Source of the DNA: Actomonas sp051209155
GTDB taxonomy: Bacteria; Verrucomicrobiota; Verrucomicrobiia; Opitutales; Opitutaceae
Assembly (NCBI GenBank): GCA_051209155.1
Contig: JBPJGB010000001.1
Strand: one strand, 5' to 3'
DNA: 64,000 nt
A program made the translations under genes and the position numbers. Shown here in pieces: positions 50,988 to 60,700 of the stretch (positions are counted from its first letter, which is position 1; each line of letters opens with the position of its first letter). The notes under the pieces are model-generated. The model saw only the letters and a list, made by a program, of their open reading frames with translations. It searched no databases and had not been told where the DNA came from.

Positions 50988-53672
50988 TTAATCCAATTCG
51001 ATGTCCGTGGCGTTCACGAGGGAGTCGTCGAAGACAGGACCCGGAAAGGCGGTCGCATTCTCCACGACCGGTTCGGCTGCTTGGGCTCGCCGCGCCGAGG
51101 ACGCGGCCTCCGTTGCAACCGCTCTAGCCTGAAAGCCTTTACGACTGTGCTCGGCCTTCTTTTTTCGTGCCTGCGTGTTGTTGCGCCGGCGGGTGGCGAT
51201 CTCCACTGCACGCGCGAGACTGGGCGCATATTTCAGTTCCGAGTCGACCACCTTGCCGCGAATGCGCTCGTGGTGGGGGCCCGCTTCGACTTTGACCTCT
51301 AGCGGGTTCGATTCGTCAACAAACACGCTCACCTCTTCGCCCGCATAGTTGGCGAGACCCGGCGCACTGTAGTCGAGGCACTGGAATCGAATCGTCCCCT
51401 TTTTCGAGACCACTCGGGTGTTATCGGTGTCGGCAACGAACCGCATCTGATCCAACAGTTGAGGCGAGATGCGATGCATGTGGTGCACCCCATACGTGCC
51501 AATGAACTCCGCATACATCTCGTCGGGCGAGGGCTTGTGCTCTCTCGGGGCCCGGTTTTCCGTGGCGATGAAATCATCAACCAGTTTGATGAACTCTTCT
51601 AGCTCCAGCAGGGCGTATCGGCGGGGGGCGTGGGAACGCGACGTGTTGCGAGGCTTTTTCAGGGCCTTGGTGTTCCCCGTCGCGTTGTGGATCCATACCT
51701 TATCCATCGCGCTGAACGAGCCTTCCACCGGTGAGCCGTCGCGCGGCTCACCTTTCTTGCGAAACGAGAGCGCGACGCCGACCTCACTGAGCGTTTTGGC
51801 CACGCTCGTGCTCCGGAATTCAGCGCCCCAATCGCACCGTATCCGCATAGGAATGACACCATGTCGCTCGACGCAGTTTTTGATGATGTCGATCACCACC
51901 TGCTTGTTGGCGTTCCCAAACCACACGTGGCGAGCCAGTCGGCGGCCGTCGAAAGCATCGACCATGGCGCTGATCCAGGGACGCTCATAGGCGCCGGTGT
52001 CCGGGTTGAGGACCAAGACGTCGAGCTCGGTGTGATCGATGTGGCCGACTGCCCATGGTCCCTGCCCATTCGGGGAGCCCAAAAGAGCGCGGGAGTCGTG
52101 GGGCGGGCGAAAACCCAGGGCAGCGCGCTTCCCTTCGCGGGCGAGCGTCTTGGTGTGCTCCGGAATCTTTTTCAGGCGCCGAAGCAAAGACTCGTAGCCC
52201 ATGATGTTTTTCTCCCCGACGCCGGCTGCTTCAGCACGGTTGACGTATTCGCGGTAAACCCAGCGTCCGCTCACTTTGCCGGGCTTCAAATAGACATCGC
52301 GAATGACGTCCTCCAGAATCGCCAGGGATTCTTTGGATATGACGGACTGACGGTTGCCGCGGTGCTTGACCCGGGAGATCAGTCCCAACTCTCCGAAGCC
52401 GACGGAGGCATCCTTGAGTCGGAACGCTTGGAGCTTGCGCCGAAGCGTGCGGTCGGCGGGCGCTTTGCCGAATTTCTTGCCGCCGGGTAAGTAGGGCGTG
52501 AGCTGACGACGAGTGCGCAGCAAATCCTTGAGCTCGCGATCGTTGAGCTCGCCGATGATCGCGTGGGTGGTGTGGCGCGATTCGACTGGGTTCACGGTGA
52601 CATCAAGGTCGTGAAGCAAAGCCAGTGAGAAGGAGCGTTTCTCGCCGGACTGAACTTCAACGGAGTCCACTTTGTTTGAGCGAAGGCGGATGACGCGGAA
52701 GGTGGATCCTCCTGTGCTGAACGTGGCGCCCTCCGTGAGGAGGGTCGTGATCTGACCTTTCAGCGGGATCTGTTGACGCGTTTTGCCGAGGAAGAGGGCT
52801 GCAACATCGCGTTGGACCGGGGACAAAAACAGTTGGACGGCGCGTTGGTCGCGGAGATCCACGCGGTCCAGGTGGGCGAAGATCTTACGCTCTGCGAGGA
52901 GCGCATGGACCACGTCGGCACGACGAGCGACCGAAGCGAATTGATCGGCGGGAATGTCGGCGAGGGACGTTCCCGGTTGGTCGGCGACGGTGCCGAACAC
53001 AGTCTCCCACTCCTTTTGAGAGACGGGCTCGCGGAGCTCCGCCCGGTAATACGGTTGGAGGAACAGCAGGTTCTGGAGGAACTTGCCCGAATAGTTCCGC
53101 TCGGTGTTGATGCGGTATCGGAGGCCGAGCTCGGCTGCGGCGCGTTCGATGGGGCCAGACCGATAATCGCCGTTGTCCTCCTGTTTGTAGAGGCGGGGAG
53201 ATTTGACGACCTTGCGCGCCATGCCGGTCGCGGTGCGACATTCTAGCAGCATCGGGCCTGAACGGAGAAACAGGACAATGTCCGGAAGGGTCTTGGTCTG
53301 AAGCGAAACCTCGCTGATGCGGATTATGCCGGGCTCTTCCTCAAAGTAGAGCACATCTGGGGTGTAATCCGCCATGAGGGTGGCGGGGAGCTCAGCAGAG
53401 TCGCTGCCGGCGGTGCGGGTCTCGCCGGTTTTGAGGGAAGGCCACCGGGTGATGTTAGACATCGTGCCATTGTTGGAGCGGCAGGGCGCGATCGCGGAGC
53501 GGCGCAGGTAGTCGCGACCGGCTTCGGTGATCTCCGGGAAAAGGCGGAGATATTTCTCAAGATCCCATTTATCAGCGAGTTGAGAAAAAATCGCGTCGGC
53601 CTCCTTGGTCGTCGCGGGGTGAACTTGAGCGGCCGGAGCCGCCGAGATCGCAGTGGTCGATGATGTTTTCAC
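50988..53672 (-). CDS. TnsA-TnsB fusion transposase of a Tn7-like element
   Basis: 894 residues from GTG 53672. The N-terminal 230 residues resemble the TnsA endonuclease: YFEEEPGIIRISEVS, then D131 (LPDIVLFL) and E144-C-R146 (MLLECRTA) where TnsA normally has a Lys. The TnsB part has a helix-turn-helix region (about 380-500) and an RNase H-like DDE core: D546 in GHIDHTELDV, D614 in RIRCDWGAEF and E650 in GSPVEGSFSA, the last two 35 residues apart as in retroviral integrases. C-terminal beta-barrel SVFVDESNPLEVKVEAG and a basic tail follow. TnsAB fusions are known from several Tn7-like groups, including type I-B2 CRISPR-associated ones. No cas genes are seen here. Confidence 0.85.
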   Translation of the reverse strand: MKTSSTTAISAAPAAQVHPATTKEADAIFSQLADKWDLEKYLRLFPEITEAGRDYLRRSAIAPCRSNNGTMSNITRWPSLKTGETRTAGSDSAELPATLMADYTPDVLYFEEEPGIIRISEVSLQTKTLPDIVLFLRSGPMLLECRTATGMARKVVKSPRLYKQEDNGDYRSGPIERAAAELGLRYRINTERNYSGKFLQNLLFLQPYYRAELREPVSQKEWETVFGTVADQPGTSLADIPADQFASVARRADVVHALLAERKIFAHLDRVDLRDQRAVQLFLSPVQRDVAALFLGKTRQQIPLKGQITTLLTEGATFSTGGSTFRVIRLRSNKVDSVEVQSGEKRSFSLALLHDLDVTVNPVESRHTTHAIIGELNDRELKDLLRTRRQLTPYLPGGKKFGKAPADRTLRRKLQAFRLKDASVGFGELGLISRVKHRGNRQSVISKESLAILEDVIRDVYLKPGKVSGRWVYREYVNRAEAAGVGEKNIMGYESLLRRLKKIPEHTKTLAREGKRAALGFRPPHDSRALLGSPNGQGPWAVGHIDHTELDVLVLNPDTGAYERPWISAMVDAFDGRRLARHVWFGNANKQVVIDIIKNCVERHGVIPMRIRCDWGAEFRSTSVAKTLSEVGVALSFRKKGEPRDGSPVEGSFSAMDKVWIHNATGNTKALKKPRNTSRSHAPRRYALLELEEFIKLVDDFIATENRAPREHKPSPDEMYAEFIGTYGVHHMHRISPQLLDQMRFVADTDNTRVVSKKGTIRFQCLDYSAPGLANYAGEEVSVFVDESNPLEVKVEAGPHHERIRGKVVDSELKYAPSLARAVEIATRRRNNTQARKKKAEHSRKGFQARAVATEAASSARRAQAAEPVVENATAFPGPVFDDSLVNATDIELD

Positions 53673-53860
53673 GTCCTCAAGTTGGGAGCGTGTTTTGGAG
53701 GAGAATTTTGGGGCGAATGTGGGCCGGTGTGGCCGAGTTACTGAAGCCGTTGGCCGTCAAGTGAGGTGTGCTGTGGCGAGTCTGTGCACCCCGTAAAGGT
53801 TTGGGGTTTCCTAGCTAGCACTATACTTGACGTTTTGAGGGGTGGCCTGGACTGTGTTTT
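53673..53860. promoter_or_regulatory. Divergent control region of tnsAB; possible transposon right end
   Basis: 188 bases between the divergent tnsAB and 53861 genes. Inverted arms CGTCAAGT (53755-53762) and ACTTGACG (53825-53832) lie 62 bases apart. Reading towards tnsAB, TATAGT in the GTATAGTGCTAGC stretch (about 53812-53824) could be a -10. Tn7-like elements keep TnsB-binding repeats here, but I cannot identify a repeated 20-bp unit with confidence. Confidence 0.35.
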
Positions 53861-54493
53861 ATGGACGGTCTCTTGGACTCTGGAAGCAATCAGGGGTTGC
53901 GAACGGCGGAGCTGATCGAGGTTTGCGATCAAGTCATCGAAAGGCGCAAGGAGTTGGCGTTTTGGGATGTATGCCGGGCTTATGTGATGCGGTCCTTCCG
54001 AATGGGTGACGTTAAGGGTTCGAATGCGTGGGCGAGGCGATTAGACGTAAGTAGGCAGGTGGTTAAACTTTGGAGAAACACGGAGGATCAGGTCTGGGAG
54101 ACTAAGATGAAACTCCTCTTGGATCGAACGACCGTTGCCGTGTTGCCGGTCGCATTCAGGTCGAATCTCAGTAATGAGGATTGGAGATGGATCGCGGAGC
54201 AGCTCTACGCGCCAAACGAGATCAATCGAAGAAGGAAGGGACGTTTCCTTGGTCCTTGCGTATGGCAGAGTATTATTGAGCGAATTGCAGTTAAGACTCC
54301 GGGGAGAAAGCACTTAGCGCTCGTCGGGCGCATGACCTATCAAAGGCACAAAGCTAGACTGGAGAGCTCTTTTAGATCGATGAGGGACGAGGGGCTGCCG
54401 GCGGATGATAACGCTGCATGGGTTCCACCGGAGAGAAAGAGGGTTAAGGCCGCGCGGACCTCGAAAAAGCGGATCGATGTGGATCCCTTCTAG
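53861..54493 (+). CDS. Hypothetical DNA-binding-like protein divergent from tnsAB
   Basis: 210 residues. It contains a helix-turn-helix-like stretch, SNAWARRLDVSRQVVKLWRN, near residue 55 and a very basic C-terminus (RKRVKAARTSKKRIDVDPF). No recognised family. It shares an upstream region with the transposase fusion and could regulate it. Confidence 0.55.
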   Translation: MDGLLDSGSNQGLRTAELIEVCDQVIERRKELAFWDVCRAYVMRSFRMGDVKGSNAWARRLDVSRQVVKLWRNTEDQVWETKMKLLLDRTTVAVLPVAFRSNLSNEDWRWIAEQLYAPNEINRRRKGRFLGPCVWQSIIERIAVKTPGRKHLALVGRMTYQRHKARLESSFRSMRDEGLPADDNAAWVPPERKRVKAARTSKKRIDVDPF

Positions 54494-54589
54494 CGTTTGC
54501 TAATGAAAGAAGGTCTGGGTTCCGGGTGTCAACTCAAATGACAACTATAGTTGGTCGTTCTTTAGTTGGCATTTTGGTAGGATGCGGGA

Positions 54590-54841
54590 GTGCCGCGGCC
54601 GACCAGCCCTTCCCCTGCTTCAAATGCCACTCCGGAGAAAAAGCTCGGGTTGGCCATCCGTCGGCTGCGCACGGAGGCAGGATGGAGCCAGGAGGCCTTG
54701 GCGGAACGGGCAGACGTTTCGCGCTACTACATCTACATCTTGGAAACTGGAGCCAAGGCGCCGACTTTGACGACGCTGGTGGCAGTGGCTCGGTGTTTCG
54801 GCCTGAAGCCTTCAGAGCTACTGGGCGAATCTGGGCTTTAG
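54590..54841 (+). CDS. XRE-family transcriptional regulator
   Basis: 83 residues from GTG 54590 with purines (AGGATGCGGGA) just upstream. The helix-turn-helix is clear: LGLAIRRLRTEAGWSQEALA then ERADVSRYYIYILETGAKAP and LTTLVAVARCFGLKPSELL. A C.-protein-like or phage-type small regulator. No controlled gene can be named; the next genes in the same direction are antitoxin-like. Confidence 0.88.
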   Translation: MPRPTSPSPASNATPEKKLGLAIRRLRTEAGWSQEALAERADVSRYYIYILETGAKAPTLTTLVAVARCFGLKPSELLGESGL

Positions 54842-55028
54842 ATAACCACCGGAAGGATTACTTCCATTGGCGGACTCCGACGTGTGAGGCGGCTCCGCGG
54901 GTAGATCGCAGGTATGGAAAACGACTTTTGAAGGCTTTGCGTTTGAGGGATCCGGGTAGCGCGAGCTCTTCCGGGAGGTGAACGGCTGGTTGCCTCTTCG
55001 GTCGCTTTCCATCACCGTTCACGGAATC

Positions 55029-55295
55029 ATGACACCGGTCCAACAGCTCGTGGATGCCCTCGATTCAGAGATCAAGCGGCTGTCTCATGGGCGCGATCTG
55101 GTTGGCGACGTCGATGACGAGATTGCCGCAAAGTCGGTCCATGTTTTTGGAGATGCGTTGGCGGCGGCCCGGTGGTTGATCACTCCTAGCAAGTTGTTCG
55201 ATGGCCGTGCTCCGGCTGCGCACGGGCGCACAGATGTTGGAAAGGCCGAGGTCCTGCGGGTGCTCGGGCGCATCGAGGACGGCAATCCGCTTTGA
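55029..55295 (+). CDS. MbcA/ParS-type antitoxin-like protein (DUF2384 domain)
   Basis: 88 residues from ATG 55029. The C-terminal half (AARWLITPSKLFDGRAPAAH then GKAEVLRVLGRIEDGNPL) is the toxin-binding domain of MbcA/ParS/Xre antitoxins that neutralise RES-domain toxins. The usual N-terminal helix-turn-helix is missing and no RES toxin gene is next to it. An orphan antitoxin or a remnant. Confidence 0.65.
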   Translation: MTPVQQLVDALDSEIKRLSHGRDLVGDVDDEIAAKSVHVFGDALAAARWLITPSKLFDGRAPAAHGRTDVGKAEVLRVLGRIEDGNPL

Positions 55296-55335
55296 TGGAG
55301 CGGTGAAATAGAAGTCTGTCGGGGCAAAAATTGTT

Positions 55336-55563
55336 ATGGCTAAACCGAAGTCCGCGAGCGCCACGACCACGGTTCATCTCGACGCAATTCTCGTTAGAGC
55401 TGCGCGCACCACCGCGAAGTTGATGAAGGGATCGACGGCCGACCAAGTTGAGCGGTGGGTTCGCTTAGGCCAGATCGCGGGATCGGTGTTTAGTGAATCG
55501 GTTATCAAGGCGATTCAGGCCATGGGGCGCGTGAACGATGTTCAGGGTCCTACTCAGCGATAG
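55336..55563 (+). CDS. ParD-like antitoxin family protein
   Basis: 75 residues. TTVHLDAILVRAARTTAKLM and STADQVERWVRLGQIAGSVF match the ParD-like family of ribbon-helix-helix antitoxins. The expected toxin is not adjacent: the next gene is on the opposite strand and overlaps its 3' end by 10 bases. The partner may be absent or elsewhere. Confidence 0.65.
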   Translation: MAKPKSASATTTVHLDAILVRAARTTAKLMKGSTADQVERWVRLGQIAGSVFSESVIKAIQAMGRVNDVQGPTQR

Positions 55564-55901
55564 GAGCCCCGGCGCGACGGTTTCATACGAGCATCCCCTT
55601 CGGCCAAAAACCGCTCCACCTCCTGTCGGGTGAAGATTTTGGTGCGGATGTATGGAAGGGGCCTCAAGAGCCCGCGAGTGGTGAGCCGGTAGATCGTCGC
55701 CTTCGACATCCCCAGTTCTTCACCTAGTTCGGCCAGCGTATAGCCGAGCTTACTCGCCTTCGGCGTTGGAGCCTCTCGGGGTGCGATGGGAGGCGCTGGT
55801 GCCGGTGCAGGCTCGGGCCGCTTCCCTAGTCGTTCGGCCATGAGGACTAGGATTCGTTCGGCAATAGCATTAACGTCTTCGTCAGTCAGAGTGCGGGTCA
55901 T
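55554..55901 (-). CDS. Helix-turn-helix (excisionase/MerR-like) DNA-binding protein
   Basis: 115 residues. After a proline/alanine-rich linker, the C-terminal 55 residues read GYTLAELGEELGMSKATIYR then LTTRGLLRPLPYIRTKIFTR and VERFLAEG, the compact helix-turn-helix of AlpA/excisionase proteins. Such proteins control excision of islands. No integrase gene is visible nearby. Confidence 0.7.
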   Translation of the reverse strand: MTRTLTDEDVNAIAERILVLMAERLGKRPEPAPAPAPPIAPREAPTPKASKLGYTLAELGEELGMSKATIYRLTTRGLLRPLPYIRTKIFTRQEVERFLAEGDARMKPSRRGSYR

Positions 55902-56543
55902 AAGCGGCCGATTCCCTTGCCGAACTCGTGCGAGTGAAGCAAGGGACCGCGCGACCTGCCTAGATTATCCCGACACAAATCTCGTGAGCGTCGCGCGCAC
56001 CTCGCGAACCTGATGACGCATTCACCGGCTGCGCAAGTTCAGTGCTGGGCTCGGGTCATCGAATTGGCGAAATCGAAAATTGTCATGCACCATGTGGCAA
56101 GGCCACCGGCGAGAGTGAAATTGGTTTCCGCCTAAGCCCAACGGTCAAAGGAGCGCTTGGAGTGATGGTCGATGGGGTCTCTCGAATCCGGAGTCTCAGC
56201 CTGAGGTCGAAGATAGCGAAGGGCATGGTGATTCAAGGATTTGTGGCTCGCCAGCTGTCACTTAGTCCGACAAGTTCTGACGTACTGCGCTACTGGCCTG
56301 GCTGCGGTCGAACTTTCCGGAGAATGTGCACGAGTTTATCCCCATCATGACCGAGCATGCTTCCAGCCTCCCTCAATCGCAGGCTCGCTTCTGCCTCGGC
56401 ATTTCATTCGGTATGTTCGCATTTGGCTATATGGCATGAAAACCCAACTTGGCTGACTTCTAAATTTTTTATTAACCGGCGCGGTTGGGTGGCTTCTATT
56501 GTTATTATAATTTTGAAGTATTGATTGTTTAGTATCTCATATT
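55902..56543. other. Gene-poor region before the SAM-domain gene
   Basis: About 640 bases with no credible gene; the frames present lack initiation signals and family resemblance. Base composition shifts to AT-rich after 56455, marking the start of the next transferred segment. Confidence 0.45.
56485..56511 (+). promoter_or_regulatory. Candidate promoter of the SAM-domain gene
   Basis: TATAAT at 56506-56511, 32 bases before the ATG, with TTGGGT at 56485-56490 as -35. The spacer is only 15 bases, so the -35 assignment is weak. Confidence 0.35.
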
Positions 56544-57134
56544 ATGCAAGACAAGCAACTGGGTATTTCCTCGGATAATAGTATTCATCCTCAGCGATTC
56601 AAGAATGACGAGACGATCGCTGAGTTCCTGAATCGAATTGGTGTCTCGGAACTTGTGCCTCTTTTTGAGTCGCATCGTATCCGGTTGGATATGTTGCCCT
56701 CGATCTCGGATTCGGAGTTAAAGGAGATCGGCGTTAGATCACTTGGTCATCGGAAGTTGATCCTCGATGCGGCGTCTCAGGAGGTTTTTACTTTTGAAGC
56801 TAGCAAGGCGAAGGTGATGGAAGATCTATATTGTCGAAGAACTTTGGTTACATCGTTGATTTTGAGTCTTATATTATTTCTTCCGGCTGCGGTGTATAGC
56901 CCGGGTGATGTTCCGATGTTTTTGGGTATAGTGGTTTTTCTTTGGGTTTATATGTTACCGTCAATCGTTGCTTGGAGTAAGATGCATGTGCATCGTTGGG
57001 CAATACTGTTGGTAAATATTTTCTTTGGGTTAAGCCTGTTCGGTTGGGTTGTATGTGTCGTTCTGGCGTTTAAGAAATTTGACGCGACAACTGCTATCAC
57101 TTTGGGTGCGCTTAAAAGAGCAGGAGTGAGGTAG
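56544..57134 (+). CDS. SAM domain fused to a superinfection-immunity-type membrane domain
   Basis: 196 residues, AT-rich. Residues 22-80 look like a sterile alpha motif: TIAEFLNRIGVSELVPLFES then HRIRLDMLPSISDSELKEIG and HRKLILDA. After a charged linker come three or four hydrophobic segments. The last part, MLPSIVAWSKMHVHRWAILL then VNIFFGLSLFGWVVCVVLAF, matches the Imm_superinfect family (phage T4 Imm-like). SAM domains mediate oligomerisation and appear in bacterial immunity proteins. It lies 590 bases upstream of the TIR-NB-ARC gene. Confidence 0.7.
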   Translation: MQDKQLGISSDNSIHPQRFKNDETIAEFLNRIGVSELVPLFESHRIRLDMLPSISDSELKEIGVRSLGHRKLILDAASQEVFTFEASKAKVMEDLYCRRTLVTSLILSLILFLPAAVYSPGDVPMFLGIVVFLWVYMLPSIVAWSKMHVHRWAILLVNIFFGLSLFGWVVCVVLAFKKFDATTAITLGALKRAGVR

Positions 57135-57721
57135 CCTAGGAAAAGCGGTTGCTCGGCGTTTTGATTCTAGTTGAGCGCGGGCGCACCGACTTTTGTAAGT
57201 CGGAGATACTACAGGCGCCAGTACGGATTGATGACGTGGTGAGAAGCCTCCGTTCCGCGTCATATTTGGGCAGCGACCTCGATTATTGGCCGGAGGTCGG
57301 GTTGCGGAACGCCTACGAACACTTGCGCTCCTTGGTCACCATGAGTCGCGCGGCACAACCGGCGTCTGGGCAAATGTCATCGAGTCAATCCCTCACCGCT
57401 GCAGTCGGCACCCAGGCATGGATTCGCCGCCGCTGGCACCAGCAACGACTACTCCGCCACCCCCGTCGCGCCAACGCCACCCCCGATCGCGGCGTTCCAG
57501 CAGGCTCGTCGTCGATGTGAGCGTCCCTGAAAATTCGGCAAAGAGAACTCGTTCAGTTGCACCATTTCCTGCTTTTTAGTTGCACCCTCATGGATCCTGC
57601 GCCCCTCCACGTATTCTTCTTCTACGACCGCGAGGACAGTGAATACCCGTTCGATGAAGTGGGTCGGAGACTTTGTTGAGTGCTCCATATTGTTCATACC
57701 TTTGACTTCGTTCTTCTCGCC
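57135..57721. other. Intergenic region before the TIR-NB-ARC gene
   Basis: About 590 bases without a confident gene. A 29-codon frame at 57590-57679 (MDPAPLHVFFFYDREDSEYP...) could be the tail of a lost gene. No clear promoter seen. Confidence 0.4.
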
Positions 57722-60700
57722 ATGTCCGCCCCTCCTTCACCTCGTCGCGACTCTTGGGATGTGTTTGTCAGCTATTCGCGCCGGGACATTGCCTGGGTGA
57801 GAGCCGCGCTGGCGGAGTTGCAGGCTCGGCACCGCAGTTTCATGGGCGGGGAAGAGCTGACGTTGTTTTTTGATGAACAGGCGATCGAAGTGGGCGAATC
57901 GTGGCGGGACCGGCTGCAACAGGGGTTGCGGGGCTCGCATTTCATGATCGCGTTCTTGTCGGGCAACTACACCGAAAGCCCGAATTGCACTTGGGAGTGG
58001 GACCATTTTGAGCGACACGAACGGCGGCGTGGACTTTACGGTGAAGCCATTGGTCCAGTGTTCTTTGTGACCGCGCCAGATGGGGCGGGTCGGAAATCCG
58101 AGGAGCAAAAAATTCGGGCATGGTTGGACGCACGTCGCTGGCGGAACGATCTGAAACTTGTGGCCGGCGACGAGATTATCCCACTGGACCCGACCGGTGA
58201 GGAGGTGCTGCAGCTGGCTCAAGTGAGACAGCGACTGGAAGCACTCGACAACGCGATCATCCGCAAGCGGGAGCTCGCCGCCACGGCTGGGGATTCACCC
58301 AGCACGATTCCGTCGCATAACCCCAATTTCTGTGGGCGCGACGAACAGTTGCGCCTGCTCCGTCAGGAACTGCAAGCCCGTCCGGCGGTCGTGACCTGCG
58401 GCTTGGGAGGCATGGGTAAAACAGCCCTAGCCTTCGAGTATGCTCAAGTGTTTGCCCACGCCTACCCTGGCGGGCGTTTTTGGGTGCCTTGCGAAGGAAA
58501 GTCTACGCTCGTCGAAGCCCTAGTGGCGCTAGGCGGTTCGAAGCTCACGCCACTCGGAGCCTTCGGCCTACTATGGGAGCCGACGGCTACAGCAGACGAA
58601 CAACTTGCGGCACTCCGACAGTGGCTTCACCAGCCCGTGCCCCGACCGGGTGCAAAATTGCTCGTCCTCGACAATATCGACGTCGATGCCTCCGGCTTTC
58701 TTGTTCCATCTCACGGCCAGCCCAATCTGCTACCCAATGCCTCGCGGGCAGGGGGGCAGATCGTGCACCTACTGGCAACAAGCCGAGGGGAGGTGCGTCA
58801 GGCCGTGCGTTGCCCACTTGATGAACTGGCGACAGACGATGCCGTCGAGGTGATGCGCCGTCATTGCGCGGCTGATGGCGATGAGCCTGGGATCGCCCCC
58901 AAGCGGGCTTTGACGAAGGCGGATCTTGATGTGATGCGGGAGATTGCGGAATTGCTCGGTGGCTTCACCCTCGCCGTCGAGGCCGTAGCCGTGCACCTCG
59001 CAGAACAGCCCACGGTGAGCCTCGCGGGGTATCGCGACCTGCTGCAACAACGTGGGGTCGCCCAGCTTGATACCACAGCGGCCAAGGATCATGTGAATCT
59101 GCAGCTGCACCGGGAGAAACTCCTGACTCTCACACTCAGTCCGACCTTGCAGAACCTTGCCGACGACGAGCAGCTGGCACTCAACTACGCCGCCGTGCTA
59201 CCGCCAGATTGCGTGCCACTCGAATGGATTCGGGCCGGTGTGGCAAAAACGTATCCCACTGTGGCCGCCGATCCCGTCGCAGGCGCTGAGGATGAGCACC
59301 GCTGGACCCAAATCTGGCGACGCCTCGCCGCTCTGCGCTTACTGGTGCCAGACTTCTCAGGCCTACGTCCCGACCAAACGCCGCACACCGCCCGCGTCCA
59401 CCGGTTGGTCGGCGAGATCGTTAAGAGCCACGCGAACTTCTCGGATGACACGTTGGCTGAGATACGTCAAATCGCCCTAAAGCTCTCTGATGAATTACAT
59501 GAGCGATTCTTCGAGCCACAGGTGGCCGCGTGGCTACCGGCACTTCGGGTAGTCGCAGCGCTGTGGCAACAGGTTGATCCGCCCGAAACCGACAGTGCGG
59601 TGCTATCAAACATTCTAGCGTTGGTGGAGAGCAGCCTCGGAAATCTGCCCCGGGCTAAGGAACTGCTGGAGCGCGCCATCGCAATCGAGGAGCAGGTCGA
59701 CGCCAGCGACCCCCCGTCGCTGGCGGCCAGCTACTCAAATCTGGCAACAGTGGAATATCACCTAGGAAACCTTCCGAAGGCCAAGGAACTGTTGGAGCGC
59801 GCCATCGCAGTTCAGGAGCAGGCCTACGACAGCGACCATCCGACGCTGGCGATCAGCCACTCACTTATGGCAACAGTGGAACATGACCTAGGAAACCTTC
59901 CGAAGGCCAAGGAACTGCTGGAGCGCGCCATCGCAATTGAGGAGCAGTTCTACCCTAGCAACCACCCGCGGCTGGCGCTTCGATACTCACGTCTGGCGAT
60001 GGTGGAACGGAGTTTTGGAAATATTTCGAAGTCCAGGGAACTGCTGGAGCGCGCCATTGCAATCGGGGAAGATACCTACACTGGCGACCACCCGACGCAG
60101 GCGAGCCGATACTCAAATCTAGCGTTGCTGGAAAAGGATAGTGGGAATTTCACAAGGGCCAAGGAATTGCTGAGGCAGACGATTGCGATGCAGGAAAATG
60201 CCTATGCCAGCGACCACCCGGAGCTAGCTAACAGCTACTCAATTCTCGCGTCCGTGGAACAGGATCTTGGAAATTTCCCGGAGGCCAAGGAACTGGGGAA
60301 GCGTGCCATTACAATTCAGGAGCAGTTCTACCCCAGTGACCACCCCACGCTGGCGACCAGCTACTCAAATATGGCGTTGATCGAGCGGGCCCTCGAAAAT
60401 CTGCCCCGGGCCAAGGAACTGCTGGAGCGCGCCATCGCAATTCTGGAGCGCGTCTACGCCTGCAACCACCCGACGCTCGCAACCGTCTATTCAAATCTGG
60501 CGGTAGTGGAAGCGGATCTTGGAAATCTTCCGGCGGCCAAGAAACTGTGGGAGCGCGTGATTGCAACTCAGGAGCAGGCCTACGACGGCAACCATCCGAC
60601 GCTGGCGACCAGCTACACAGAAATGGCGTTGATCGAGCGGGCCCTCGAAAATCTGCCCCGGGCCAAGGAACTGCTGGAGCGCGCCATCGCAATCGAGGAG

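Noticed and set aside
48458..53672. CRISPR-associated transposon
   Set aside because: TnsAB fusion, TnsC and TniQ are present, but no cas gene or repeat-spacer array exists within the window.
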